A stretch of DNA of 64,000 nt from Pirellulimonas nuda (GCF_007750855.1 NZ_CP036291.1:4030001-4094000); one strand, 5' to 3'. Counted from the first letter of the stretch, positions 36,593 through 45,781 are shown. Translations and numbers: made by a program. Notes: generated from the sequence alone by a model not told the origin.

Positions 36593-37914
36593 GCGAACTT
36601 GGTGACCCCCGGGATCGCGACCGGCGGCGACTCGATGTCGGTCCAGGCGTACTGGGCGGGGCCGAGCTTCTGTTCGCTGGCCGCCACCTGGTCCCACGTG
36701 AGCGTCTTGCCCGTGTAGGCCGCCATCCGGCCCATGATCGAGATCTGCGTGCTGTTGATCATGTAGTCGCCGTTGTGGATCGGGTCGCCGTCGCGGATGC
36801 TGCGGAACAGTTCCTCGTGCTCGACGCGGTACATGCTGGGCTTGGGGCCGTCGTACTTCCAGGCGCTGGGGCCGTCGATGCGGCCCGCCAGCACCTCGGC
36901 CGTGCCCTTGGTGCCAAGCACCCGTTCCTCGACCCGCGTGGTGCAGCCGTCCTGCTGGCGGCAGGTGAAGTAGACGTGCTGCCCCTGGGGGTAGGTGAAG
37001 AAGACCGAGAAGTGGTCGAACACGTGGCCGTACTTCGGGTCGGTGCGTTGCTGGCGTCCGCCGAGCGCCATCGCCTCAACGGGGCTGGCGTCGCCCAGCA
37101 GCCAAGCGGTCTTGTCGAGGCTGTGGATCGCCTGCTCGCAGATGATGTCGCCGCTGAGCCACGTGTAGTACAGCCAGTTGCGCACCTGCTCTTCCATCTG
37201 GCTCCACGGGGGCGCCCCCGGCTTCGGGGTGCGGCGCCACAGCGTGCCGGCGTTGTAGCTCGACTCGATCGCCACGATGTCGCCGATGGCGCCGTCTTGG
37301 AGCCGCTTGACCGTCTCGCGGACCCCCGGGTCGTACCGCCAGCAGAGGCCCGAAACAACCGCCAGCTTCTTCTTCCTCGCCTCGTCGCAAGCGGCCGCTA
37401 CGCGGCGTAGGCTGGGGATGTCGGTCGCCACCGGCTTCTCGACGAAGCAGTGCTTGCCCTGCGCCACGGCGTACTCGAACTGCTCTGCGCGGAAGTGGGG
37501 CGGCGTGCACAGCAGCACGACGTCGACGCCGCTGTCGATCACCTGCTTGTACGCGTCAAAGCCGCTGAACACCCGGTCGCCCGAGACCTTGATCCGATCG
37601 GCGACCGACTCCTCGAACCCCAATGCCTCGAGCATGTCCTGCGCCCGGTCGACGAACGTGTCGCCCACGGCCACCAGCTCGGAGTTCTTGTCTGCGACCA
37701 ACGCGTCGACCGCGGCGCCGGTCCCGCGCCCGCCGCAGCCCACCAGCCCGATGCGGAGCGTCTCGTCGACCCCCGTGTGGACGCCGGCGGTCGCGCCGAC
37801 GGCGCGTGGCGCAGCCCAGGCCGCGGTTGCGAGGGCGGACGACGCGACCGCGGCGCCCTTGAGGAACACGCGACGGTCGGGCGAGCTTGTATGAGATGTA
37901 TCAGTCATGTTCAA
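36589..37914 (-). CDS. Tat-exported Gfo/Idh/MocA-family oxidoreductase
   Basis: A 441-residue protein with a twin-arginine signal (DRRVFLKGAAVASSALATAA, residues 13-32). The Rossmann fold follows with IGLVGCGGRGTGAAVDAL, and the family motif CFVEKPVATDIPS with the conserved lysine. C-terminal features such as SGDIICEQAIHSLDKTAWLL are typical of the planctomycetal Tat group, and GH109 glycosidases share this architecture. Export of a dinucleotide-binding enzyme implies a tightly bound NAD(P). Substrate unknown. It is preceded by the TIM-barrel gene (63-base gap) and coupled to the FGE-fold gene. Confidence 0.88.
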   Translation of the reverse strand: MNMTDTSHTSSPDRRVFLKGAAVASSALATAAWAAPRAVGATAGVHTGVDETLRIGLVGCGGRGTGAAVDALVADKNSELVAVGDTFVDRAQDMLEALGFEESVADRIKVSGDRVFSGFDAYKQVIDSGVDVVLLCTPPHFRAEQFEYAVAQGKHCFVEKPVATDIPSLRRVAAACDEARKKKLAVVSGLCWRYDPGVRETVKRLQDGAIGDIVAIESSYNAGTLWRRTPKPGAPPWSQMEEQVRNWLYYTWLSGDIICEQAIHSLDKTAWLLGDASPVEAMALGGRQQRTDPKYGHVFDHFSVFFTYPQGQHVYFTCRQQDGCTTRVEERVLGTKGTAEVLAGRIDGPSAWKYDGPKPSMYRVEHEELFRSIRDGDPIHNGDYMINSTQISIMGRMAAYTGKTLTWDQVAASEQKLGPAQYAWTDIESPPVAIPGVTKFA

Positions 37915-37977
37915 CCTGCTTGAGTGTTTTTTTCGTAGCCGTTGGGTGATGGGTGTTGGCCTAGCCGACGACGATCC

Positions 37978-38952
37978 CTAGGCCAGGGCCAGCACCTTGT
38001 TCATCCGCTGAGCGATGTCCGCCAGCCGCTCGCGTCCACCTCCCTCAACCTCTGCGGTACACCAGCCCGTGAAGCCGATCTCCGCCAGCGCCTGCCGCAC
38101 CGCCGGCCAGTTGACGTCGCCGTCGCCGATCTTGCAGAAGCCGCTTGAGGCGCCCCAGTCCTTCACGTCGAGCTTGACGATGCGCGGACCGAGCGTGCGG
38201 ACCCACTCTTCGCTGGGGGCGAACTTCCGGACGTTGCCGATGTCGAAGTAGGCGCCCACCCAGGGGCTGTCGATCTCGTCGAGGTAGTCGCGCGCCTCGT
38301 CCGGGTTCTCGCAGAAGCCGTTCCAGACGTTCTCGATCAGCACCCGCACCCCCAGCCGGCTGGCCAGCGGCAGCGTGAGGCGGATCTGCTCGATCGAGCG
38401 ACGCCACACGTCGTCGTGCGTTTCGTCCGCGCCGCCCACGTTGCCCGGCACCAGCAGCACCGACGAGCCGCCGTACGCGTGGCAGTCGCGCAGCGACTGT
38501 TCGAAGAACTCCCGTCCCTGGTCGCGCACCTTGGGGTCGGGCGACGAGAGGCGGACGTCCCAATGCTTCATGTCCACCAGCCCGTGCACCGGCATGCCGG
38601 TCGCTTCGCTGGCGGCGCGTACTTCGGCGGCGCTCGGCCCCTCCGGGCTGACCAGTTCCATGCCGTCGTAGCCCAGTTCTTTGCACAGGCGGAAGCGATC
38701 GAGCGTCGTTGTTTCGGCGGGGCCCTCGATCGCGATCATCCCCCACTTCACCGACTTGAAGATGCGCCCCTTGTTGCTGTCGGCGGCCGGCGCCGTCGGG
38801 GCCGCCGCCACGCGCCGCGGCACCACCGTCCAGCCGGCGCCCAGCAGCGAGGCCGCCGACAGACGCTGGACGAACCCCCGCCGCGACACGGCGGGGCCGG
38901 TCGGTTCTGTTGGCGGATGGACGGGCGTGCTCGTTCCGATCGGGCTGGGCAT
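37978..38952 (-). CDS. Tat-exported sugar phosphate isomerase/epimerase-like TIM-barrel protein
   Basis: About 324 residues from ATG 38952. That start gives a twin-arginine signal (VSRRGFVQRLSAASLLGAGW, residues 22-41); an in-frame ATG at 39012 would add 20 residues. The AP-endonuclease-2-like barrel shows GYDGMELVSPEG, GMPVHGLVDMKHWDVR, VRVLIENVWNGFCENPDEA, WVGAYFDIGNVRKFAP, IVKLDVKDWG and a final TAEVEGGG, giving the Glu/Asp/His metal ligands. Known members include xylose-isomerase-like epimerases and 3-keto-glycoside-processing enzymes. It heads the operon with the Gfo/Idh/MocA and FGE-fold genes. Confidence 0.87.
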   Translation of the reverse strand: MPSPIGTSTPVHPPTEPTGPAVSRRGFVQRLSAASLLGAGWTVVPRRVAAAPTAPAADSNKGRIFKSVKWGMIAIEGPAETTTLDRFRLCKELGYDGMELVSPEGPSAAEVRAASEATGMPVHGLVDMKHWDVRLSSPDPKVRDQGREFFEQSLRDCHAYGGSSVLLVPGNVGGADETHDDVWRRSIEQIRLTLPLASRLGVRVLIENVWNGFCENPDEARDYLDEIDSPWVGAYFDIGNVRKFAPSEEWVRTLGPRIVKLDVKDWGASSGFCKIGDGDVNWPAVRQALAEIGFTGWCTAEVEGGGRERLADIAQRMNKVLALA

Positions 38953-39254
38953 GTTCAGTTCTCGGCTGGTCTGCGAAAAGCGGCGCGCCTCCGCCAAGAA
39001 GCGCACATTCATATTACCACAACCGCTGCCCGGGAACCGGGCTGGACGGGTCGCAAGCAGCCAGGAAGGCGCCGCTCTTCGACGTGCCCCTTTCGACCAC
39101 ACCGGCCGGGTGCGGCCGGCCGCGGAACGGCCGATCGGTATCGACACCGCAAGGCGCCGGTGTATGCTGACGGCTTCGCCTGGGAGCGCCGCGCTTCCCG
39201 GCCAACCTCCTCGACGCCCACGCGCCGGTTCAATGGGCTTACGGCGCCCCTGCA

Positions 39255-40358
39255 TTGGAGAGTTCGAAACTGCGGCGGCAGATCGCCTGGGAGGCGGCCC
39301 GCTTGATGTACGACCGGCAAGAGTCCGAGTACTTCCGAGCCAAGCAGAAGGCGGCCCGGCGCTACTGCCGCGGCTGGACCAGCCCGGCCGACCTGCCCAG
39401 CAACGCCGAGATCCGCGACCAGATCCAGTTGTTCGCCCGCCTGCACGAGGGGGATCAACGGACCGTCAATCTGCAGACGATGCGTCTGGCCGTGCTGCAG
39501 ATGATGCGATTGATGGCGCGGTTCCGCCCGCGGCTGATCGGCAGCGTGCTGACGGGCCACGTCCGGCAGGGGTCGGACATCGACCTGCACCTCTTCTCCA
39601 ACAGCATGCAGGCGGTGACCGGTGTGCTCGACCAGCAGGGCCTGGTCTACGACGTCGAGCGGAAGCAGGTCCGCAAGAACGGCCAAGAGCAGGTCTTCCG
39701 GCACGTGCACGTCGCCGCGGAGCACCCGCTGGAGCTGACGGTCTACGGCGCGGCTGAGGCGAACTTCGTCTTCAAGAGCTCGATCACCGGCAAGGCGATC
39801 GAGCGCGTCAGCATCGCCGAGCTGGAGCAGCTATTGCAACTAGAGTACCCGAACCTCGACCTCGAGCACGCGCTCGCTGAGGCCCAGGGGCGGGTCGATC
39901 GCTTTCAGCTCTTCGAGGTGTTGTTGCTCCCTTTGGAGAACGTGATGCAGGCGCGCCAGCACCACCCCGAAGGAGACGCCCTGTACCACAGCCTGCAGGT
40001 CTTCGACCTGGCTTGCGACGTGCTTCCGTACGACGAGGAGTTCCTCACCGCGGCGTTGCTGCACGACGTGGGCAAGGGGATCGATCGCTCCGACCACGTG
40101 GCGGCCGGCCTCGAGGCGCTCGAAGGGGTCATCTCAGACCGCACCCATTGGCTGATCGAGAACCACATGCTCGCGCACTGCATCGCGGATGGATCGATCG
40201 GCAAACGCAGGTTGCGGCGTCTGAAAGAGTCGGAGAGCTTTGACGAACTCGTGCTGCTGGGCGAGTGCGACCGGGCCGGCCGGCAGCCGGGCGTTGAGGC
40301 GCCAGAGCTGGAGGAAGCGATCGCGTACCTCCGCGACCTCAGCGCCATGTGCGGCTGA
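39255..40358 (+). CDS. Nucleotidyltransferase-like / HD-domain protein
   Basis: A 367-residue cytoplasmic protein. An N-terminal helical region (to about 90) is followed by a nucleotidyltransferase-fold piece with GSVLTGHVRQGSDIDLHLFS (GS..DxD metal motif). The C-terminal HD phosphohydrolase domain has YHSLQVFDLA and TAALLHDVGKGIDRSDH (HD pair near residue 272). The order resembles tRNA nucleotidyltransferase and GlnD-type enzymes but no ACT domain is seen. The TTG at 39255 is a weak start; ATG 39306 has GGGAGG eleven bases before it and is a good alternative. Confidence 0.8.
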   Translation: MESSKLRRQIAWEAARLMYDRQESEYFRAKQKAARRYCRGWTSPADLPSNAEIRDQIQLFARLHEGDQRTVNLQTMRLAVLQMMRLMARFRPRLIGSVLTGHVRQGSDIDLHLFSNSMQAVTGVLDQQGLVYDVERKQVRKNGQEQVFRHVHVAAEHPLELTVYGAAEANFVFKSSITGKAIERVSIAELEQLLQLEYPNLDLEHALAEAQGRVDRFQLFEVLLLPLENVMQARQHHPEGDALYHSLQVFDLACDVLPYDEEFLTAALLHDVGKGIDRSDHVAAGLEALEGVISDRTHWLIENHMLAHCIADGSIGKRRLRRLKESESFDELVLLGECDRAGRQPGVEAPELEEAIAYLRDLSAMCG

Positions 40359-40520
40359 GCGGCACGTTTGCGGAAAGGCCGCCCGTGCGAACACGCGTTG
40401 ACGTTTTTTCGCTCGAAGGCGCCCGCAATGCGTTTTCGCGACCGGCGGCGTCGATGCCGGTAGCCTACAATCGGGGGTTGACGTCGCCGCTAGCCCCCCA
40501 AAGCCCGACCCCACCCAGAC

Positions 40521-41471
40521 ATGCCCCAGTCCAGCCCCACGCTCCCCCGGCCGCTCACAGGGATCGTCCCCCCACTGCTGACGCCGCTAGCCGATCGCGA
40601 CCAGATCGACGCCGCCGGCCTTCAGCGGCTCATCGAGCACGTGCTGGCCGGCGGCGTCAGCGGCCTGTTCCTGCTGGGCACCACGGGGGAAGCCGTGTCG
40701 CTCTCCCCGGCGGCGCGGCGCGAGTTGGTACGCCTGGCGATCGGCTACGTCGATGGCCGCGTCCCCGTGCTGGTCGGGGTGACGGACAACTCCGTCGCAG
40801 AGACGATCGCGATGGCGCAGCACGCGGCGCAGGCGGGCGCCGCGGCCGTGGTGGCGACCACCCCCTTCTTCATCCCGCTGGAGCAGCACGAGCTGGCGTC
40901 GTACATCCGCGCGGTCGTCGCAGAGTGCCCGCTGCCGCTCTTCCTGTACAACATGCCGCGGCTCACCAAGACCTGGTTCGAGACCGACACAGTCGCGGAG
41001 CTGATGGAGATTGAATCGATCGTTGGGCTGAAGGACAGCTCGGGCGACCTGCGGTACCTGGCCACGGTGTGCAAGCTCGCCCGTCGCCGGGCCGATTGGT
41101 CGGTGCTGGTGGGCCCGGAGGACCTGCTTGTCGAGGCGGTCGGGCTGGGGGCGCACGGCTGCGTCGGCGGCGGCGGCAACGTCTGGCCCCGGCTGCTGGT
41201 AGACCTCTACCGAGCCGCGGCCGCCGGAGACGAACCGCTCACGCGCGCGTTGCAGGCCCGCCACGCCGCGCTGTGCGAAGTTTTTTCGAGCGGCGGCTAC
41301 GCCGCCGGCGCGATCCGCGGCATCAAGTGCGCCGCCGAGCTGGTGGGGCTATGCTCGGGCCGGATGGCAGAGCCGCTGGCGCCCTGCACCGCTGCGCAGC
41401 GAGAGCAGGTTGAGCGGGTGCTGAACGACGCGGGGCTGCTCTCGCCCCGGCCCATAGCCGCCGCCGACTAA
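40521..41471 (+). CDS. Dihydrodipicolinate synthase / N-acetylneuraminate lyase family aldolase
   Basis: A 316-residue class I aldolase. The Schiff-base lysine is Lys171 (IVGLKDSSGD) and the catalytic tyrosine Tyr143 (LFLYNMPR). The entrance motif FLLGTTGEAVSLSP is at about 50-63. Because it converges on an L-fucose-type pathway operon, a 2-keto-3-deoxy sugar acid aldolase role is possible, but genuine DapA activity cannot be excluded. The start ATG at 40521 has no clear ribosome binding site. Confidence 0.88.
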   Translation: MPQSSPTLPRPLTGIVPPLLTPLADRDQIDAAGLQRLIEHVLAGGVSGLFLLGTTGEAVSLSPAARRELVRLAIGYVDGRVPVLVGVTDNSVAETIAMAQHAAQAGAAAVVATTPFFIPLEQHELASYIRAVVAECPLPLFLYNMPRLTKTWFETDTVAELMEIESIVGLKDSSGDLRYLATVCKLARRRADWSVLVGPEDLLVEAVGLGAHGCVGGGGNVWPRLLVDLYRAAAAGDEPLTRALQARHAALCEVFSSGGYAAGAIRGIKCAAELVGLCSGRMAEPLAPCTAAQREQVERVLNDAGLLSPRPIAAAD

Positions 41472-41524
41472 GTCGACCTGTCCTCGTCCCCCCTGGCGGC
41501 GGGCCGCCGGCAGCGAAACGGCGT

Positions 41525-42364
41525 TCAGGCCCCGCAATCGATCCGGTAGAAGTCGGCCGCGTTCCGATAGAACAGCCCGTCGCGTTCGGGCTGCGACAGC
41601 GCCGCGGCCCATTCCGATACGACCTCGACCCAGCGGTGGTAGGGGCTCGCCAACAGGCTCACCGGCCAGTCGGAGCCAAACATCAACCGCCCCGGCCCGA
41701 AGGCCTCCAGCGCAGCGTCGAGGTAGGGCCTGAGCTGCTCGGGCGACCATTGCTCCCAGTCGGCCTCGGTGACCATCCCCGAGACCTTGCAGCAGACGTT
41801 CGGCCGCTCGGCGAGGTGATTCAGCCCCGTGCGCCACACCTCGATCTCTCCCTCGGCGATCGCCGGCTTGCCGAGGTGATCGAGCACGAACCTCCCTTCG
41901 GGGTGACGGTCGACCAGGCGGATCGCCGCCGGCAGATGCCGGGCGAAGATCAGGATGTCGTAGCTGTAGCCGGCCGCCAGCGCCTGGCGGACGCCCCGGT
42001 TGAAGTCTTCCCGATCGAGGAAGCCGTCGTCCGGCTCGTCTTGCACGACGTGGCGCAGCCCCTTGAGCACGGCATGGTCCGCCCAGCGCTCCAGGCGCCG
42101 CGCAAGCGAGGGGTCGGCCAGGGGCGCCCAACCGACCACGCCCCGGATCATCCCCGGCTGCTCCGCCAGGCTGATGAGCCAGTCCGTCTCTTCTACCGTC
42201 TGGCGGGCCTGGACCGCGACCGACGCCTCAACGCCGGCGGCCGCCGCGGCGGCCTCTAGGTCGCTCAGCGCGAAGTCGCGTGCGATCGACTCCATCCCCT
42301 TGCCGATCCATCCGTACTCGCGGGGGCTGTACTGCCACAGGTGGTGGTGCGAATCGAGGATCAT
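41525..42364 (-). CDS. Amidohydrolase-2 family sugar lactonase (L-fuconolactonase-like)
   Basis: A 279-residue TIM-barrel metal hydrolase of the COG3618 group. The HxH motif is in MILDSHHHLWQY, with the second ligand His in GRFVLDHLGKPAI and the final Asp in RLMFGSDWPVSLL. The ATG at 42364 overlaps the FucU/RbsD stop (ATGA). Its neighbours, an aldose dehydrogenase and a sugar mutarotase, support hydrolysis of a sugar-acid lactone such as L-fucono-lactone. Confidence 0.88.
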   Translation of the reverse strand: MILDSHHHLWQYSPREYGWIGKGMESIARDFALSDLEAAAAAAGVEASVAVQARQTVEETDWLISLAEQPGMIRGVVGWAPLADPSLARRLERWADHAVLKGLRHVVQDEPDDGFLDREDFNRGVRQALAAGYSYDILIFARHLPAAIRLVDRHPEGRFVLDHLGKPAIAEGEIEVWRTGLNHLAERPNVCCKVSGMVTEADWEQWSPEQLRPYLDAALEAFGPGRLMFGSDWPVSLLASPYHRWVEVVSEWAAALSQPERDGLFYRNAADFYRIDCGA

Positions 42365-42750
42365 GACGATTCCAGGATCATGTTGGCGTATTGGGTGGTG
42401 TCGCCGGTGCGGATCAGGCCGATCGCGTAAGGGACGCGGCGCTTGAACTCGACGTGCGGCTCGTGGTGGACCGCTACGCCCGACAGGGCGTCCGCGAACG
42501 CCGCGGTGGTGGGCGCGTCGTTGTTCTCGAGGAACTCTTGCGCCATCCACGCGTGCCCAACCTGAAAGTTTGCGCGGATAGCGCTGAGCACCTGCAGCAC
42601 GGTCGGCACGTCGTCTACCAAGCTGATATCAACCGTCTCGATCATCGGCCAGCAGGGGAAGCCGCGATCGGAGATCACCAGCGTGTTGGTATGGCGCACA
42701 CGCCGCAGCAGCGACGCGATCGCGGGGTTGAGTATTCCGGTCTTAATCAT
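42361..42750 (-). CDS. RbsD/FucU family sugar mutarotase
   Basis: A 129-residue single-domain protein. The family catalytic His is in RRVRHTNTLVISDRGFPCWP (His20), with the C-terminal EFKRRVPYAIGLIRTGDTTQYANMI. It converts sugar anomers and pyranose/furanose forms; L-fucose is the likely substrate here because of the dehydrogenase and lactonase genes around it, while D-ribose is the alternative. It lies 17 bases after the stop of the aldo/keto reductase gene. Confidence 0.88.
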   Translation of the reverse strand: MIKTGILNPAIASLLRRVRHTNTLVISDRGFPCWPMIETVDISLVDDVPTVLQVLSAIRANFQVGHAWMAQEFLENNDAPTTAAFADALSGVAVHHEPHVEFKRRVPYAIGLIRTGDTTQYANMILESS

Positions 42751-42767
42751 GGCGGCGGCTCGCTGGT

Positions 42768-43817
42768 TTATCGGCCGACAGGCGCATCGGCGGCGAGGTA
42801 GGGATAGTCACTGGAGATCAGGCCGAGTTGCTTCGCCTCGCGCCAGAAGGCGTCGTCGAGCGGGGTGGTGGCGAAGTGCAGGTTCTGAGCGACACGGTCG
42901 GGATCGGTGGTGTTGAGCGCTACCGCCTCGACCCCCAACGGCGAGAGCCCGAACTGGATGCAGGCGTGCGCCGGCGCCACCGCGTGGGCCTCGCACAGCC
43001 GCTTGAACGCGTCGCGCCACTCGAAAAGCTGCGCTTCTGCGTCGCGCTGCACCCGCCGGTAGTCGAAGTACTGCCCGCCGACCAAGAACCCCGCGTTGAA
43101 GACGCCCGAGTTGATCACCCGCACGCCTGAATCCGACAGGCCGCGGATAAAGTCGAGCGCCTCGGGGGCGTGCGTGTAGGCGGTCACGCAGTTGGCCAGC
43201 ATCACCCAGTCGACGTCGACCCGGGCGGTGATCTGCTGCACCACACGCCAGTCCTTTGAGCCGATACCGAGCGTCGTCCCGGGCTCCGATCGGCGCAGGT
43301 CGCTCAGCGCGGCGTAGGCGTCCAGCACGTCTGTCCAGCGCCGGTCGCGGTCCGCTGCGTCGGAGGCAGCCGCCAGATACTCGTCCGGGTCGTGCACCGA
43401 CATCATGCGCGGCCGGTAGGGCTCGCCGAGCAGCTCGACCCCCTGACGCCAGCACTCGAGGATCCCCTCGCCGCTGATCCGCTGTTGGGCGTCAAACTCC
43501 AGGTCGACCCAGGCGCCCGGCTCGAAGGTTGGTTCGGGCCCACGGAGCGGCACGCGGTACCAGCCCAGCTTGTTTCCGACAGCCACCCGCTCCGGCGGCA
43601 CGCCCAGCCGCCGCAGGCACACGCCCAGTTGCTCGAGCGCCAGCCCGGCGCCGTACTTCCCTGCCGTATCGATGACCACCGGACCCGACTCGTTGTCGCC
43701 TCCGCCCCCCTGGTCGAACCAGGCGCGGACTAGATCGAGCTTGCGCTCGTCCGGGAGCGCCTCGTACAGGTTCCCCAATGCGCTCGACCCGAAGACCACG
43801 CGGGGGAACTGGTCCAT
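42768..43817 (-). CDS. Aldo/keto reductase, L-fucose / D-threo-aldose 1-dehydrogenase type
   Basis: A 349-residue enzyme. The family start is FPRVVFGSSALGNLYEALPD, followed by the catalytic Asp-Tyr pair in VIDTAGKYGAGLALEQLG, the VAVGNKLGWYR segment with lysine, and MSVHDPDEYL. The ATG at 43817 gives the usual few residues before the first strand; ATG 43856 is in frame 13 codons upstream. It should oxidise the sugar to a 1,5-lactone, the first step of a non-phosphorylating route, feeding the lactonase encoded downstream. Confidence 0.86.
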   Translation of the reverse strand: MDQFPRVVFGSSALGNLYEALPDERKLDLVRAWFDQGGGGDNESGPVVIDTAGKYGAGLALEQLGVCLRRLGVPPERVAVGNKLGWYRVPLRGPEPTFEPGAWVDLEFDAQQRISGEGILECWRQGVELLGEPYRPRMMSVHDPDEYLAAASDAADRDRRWTDVLDAYAALSDLRRSEPGTTLGIGSKDWRVVQQITARVDVDWVMLANCVTAYTHAPEALDFIRGLSDSGVRVINSGVFNAGFLVGGQYFDYRRVQRDAEAQLFEWRDAFKRLCEAHAVAPAHACIQFGLSPLGVEAVALNTTDPDRVAQNLHFATTPLDDAFWREAKQLGLISSDYPYLAADAPVGR

Positions 43818-44128
43818 CGTTGGCCGGCGGCCATCGTCGCGCGATCTGTCAGGCATGACTTCGTGTGCCGCAATGCGAACAGGGGCGTGAAAAGCGTTCG
43901 TCGAGTAGCGGAGTACGACGAGCCGGGCGGGCGCCGCCCGCGGCGGGTCGATCCCGACGGTGCACAACTTACCTTTTCGTGCCGCCCCCCGTCCATGGAG
44001 TGGATCGATGGGCGATTCGCCTGCGGGTATCGCCTAGCGTTCCGCCGCCTGCCGGTTCGCAACGGGCCGCATCCCACGGGCCGTATAAGCGTTGCAGAGC
44101 TCGCCCTGCCAGTTGCCGTGACGCAGCG
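43818..44128. other. Intergenic region between the sulfatase and aldo/keto reductase genes
   Basis: About 310 bases without a supported gene. It must hold the promoter of the aldo/keto reductase-FucU-lactonase operon and the end of the sulfatase transcript. No convincing operator or terminator was seen. Confidence 0.4.
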
Positions 44129-45781
44129 TCACCAGGCCGCTTTCCGGACCGTCATGAGCTGTTCGTGCGGCTCGTCGGTGTCGCCCACTTCTTCTTTGAG
44201 GGCGAGCAGACGCTGCTTGAGGTCGGCGGCCACATCGGCGTAGCGGGGGTCGTCGATCACGTTGTTGTCTTCGGTGGGGTCCCCCCGCAGGTCGTAGAGC
44301 TCCCAGTAGGCCGGGGTCGGCGTCGGCAGCGCCCCGCGTGCGTCAAGCGGCAGGCCGTAGAAGAAGACCAGCTTGTAGTCGTCGGTGCGGATGCCGTAAT
44401 GGGCCGGCACGTCGTGGTGCGTCATGTGCATCCAGTAGCGGTAGTACGCCTGGTCGCGCCAATCCTCGATGGCCTCGCCCGAAAGCATCGGGGCGAAGCT
44501 GCGGCCGTCGAGCTGTGCGCCGGCGGCATCGTCACCAGCAAGATCGTCGCCGGCAGGGTCGGCGCCGGCGAGATCGAGGATAGTGGGCAAGTAGTCCACG
44601 TTGGAGATCAGCTCGTGGCGCACCGCGCCGCCGGACGGGACCCCGGCGCCCCAGACGATCAGCGGCATGCGCATCGATTCTTCGTAGATCCACCGCTTGT
44701 CGATGTAGTCGTGCTCGCCCAGCATGAACCCCTGGTCCGCCGTGTAGATGACGATCGTGTTGTCGAGCTGCCCCAGATCCTTTAACGCCCGCAGTAACCG
44801 CGCGATGTTGTCGTCGACCCCGCGGACGCAGCGCAGGTACTTCTTCAGGTAGCGCTGGTACGACTCGGCCGTGTACGCCTGGTCGTCTAGCGACTGGGGC
44901 GTGTCCATGTGCTGCCCCATGTTCCTCCGGGTGTTCCGGCGAGAAACGCTGGTGCCGTACGGCGGCCTGCCCACAGGCCCGTGGCCGCCGCGGTGGGTAA
45001 GGTTTGCCGGCTCGGGGATCTCGACGTCGTCGTACAGCCAGTCGTAGCGCTCGGCGTTCTCAAAGTTGTCGTGGGGCGCCTTGAAGTGGTGCATCAGGAA
45101 GAAGGGGCGGTCGGACTTCCGCTTGCGCAACCAAGCGATCGACTCGTCCGTGATCGCGTCGGAAGAGTGGATCGAGTCGTACGAGGCGTCCGACGGCCGG
45201 CGGGTGTTGTGGGGCCATGCCTTGGGGCCGCGCACGAAGAACGTGGGGTTGAAGTACTTGCCCTGACCGTCCAGCACACAGTAATGGTCGAACGCCGCGG
45301 GCTCCGCCCCCAGGTGCCATTTGCCGATCATCGCGGTCTCGTAGCCCGCCTCACGCATCCGCAGCGCCAGCGTCTGCCGCTCGGCGGGCAGCTCGCCGAC
45401 CAGCGTACGCAGGCCGTTCTTGTGAGAGTACTGCCCCGTCATCAGCGTGGCGCGGCTGGGGACACAGATCGAGTTGCTGCAGAAGCAGCGGTCGAATCGG
45501 ACCCCCTCGGAGGCCAGCCGGTCGAGCGTCGGCGTCGGATCAAGCGGGGCAAACCGCCCGCCGTAGGCGCCGATCGCGTGGGCCGCGTGGTCGTCCGACA
45601 TGATGAATAAGATATTGACGGGCGGCTTGTCTGCGGCGGCGACGCTCCCGGCGAACAACACCAGCAGCGCACCCGTGGCGCTCAGCACACTCCGCCGAAC
45701 CTTTCCCGCCAACAGAGGATGTCGGCAGACGGCAGAAGAGACGAGGCGCAGCACGCGGAAAAGAAATGAGGAATGAGTCAT
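44129..45781 (-). CDS. S1-family sulfatase, secreted
   Basis: A 550-residue formylglycine sulfatase. A hydrophobic export segment lies at about residues 33-50. Metal ligands are Asp63 and Asp64 (FIMSDDHAAH). The formylglycine site is Cys106 in ICVPSRATLMTGQYSHKNG, complete with C-x-P-S-R. Further family residues are MIGKWHLGAEP and YTADQGFMLGEH. The protein has a short low-complexity insertion (ADPAGDDLAGDDAAGA) near residue 420. Placement beside L-fucose-type genes suggests a fucose-sulfate or fucoidan-type substrate, but no motif proves it. It needs a formylglycine-generating enzyme from elsewhere. Confidence 0.93.
   Translation of the reverse strand: MTHSSFLFRVLRLVSSAVCRHPLLAGKVRRSVLSATGALLVLFAGSVAAADKPPVNILFIMSDDHAAHAIGAYGGRFAPLDPTPTLDRLASEGVRFDRCFCSNSICVPSRATLMTGQYSHKNGLRTLVGELPAERQTLALRMREAGYETAMIGKWHLGAEPAAFDHYCVLDGQGKYFNPTFFVRGPKAWPHNTRRPSDASYDSIHSSDAITDESIAWLRKRKSDRPFFLMHHFKAPHDNFENAERYDWLYDDVEIPEPANLTHRGGHGPVGRPPYGTSVSRRNTRRNMGQHMDTPQSLDDQAYTAESYQRYLKKYLRCVRGVDDNIARLLRALKDLGQLDNTIVIYTADQGFMLGEHDYIDKRWIYEESMRMPLIVWGAGVPSGGAVRHELISNVDYLPTILDLAGADPAGDDLAGDDAAGAQLDGRSFAPMLSGEAIEDWRDQAYYRYWMHMTHHDVPAHYGIRTDDYKLVFFYGLPLDARGALPTPTPAYWELYDLRGDPTEDNNVIDDPRYADVAADLKQRLLALKEEVGDTDEPHEQLMTVRKAAW

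Noticed and set aside
40521-41471. Firm assignment of the DHDPS-family gene as DapA or as a fuconate aldolase
   Set aside because: Only the family lysine and tyrosine are visible; specificity residues cannot be judged without alignment, so the name is left general.
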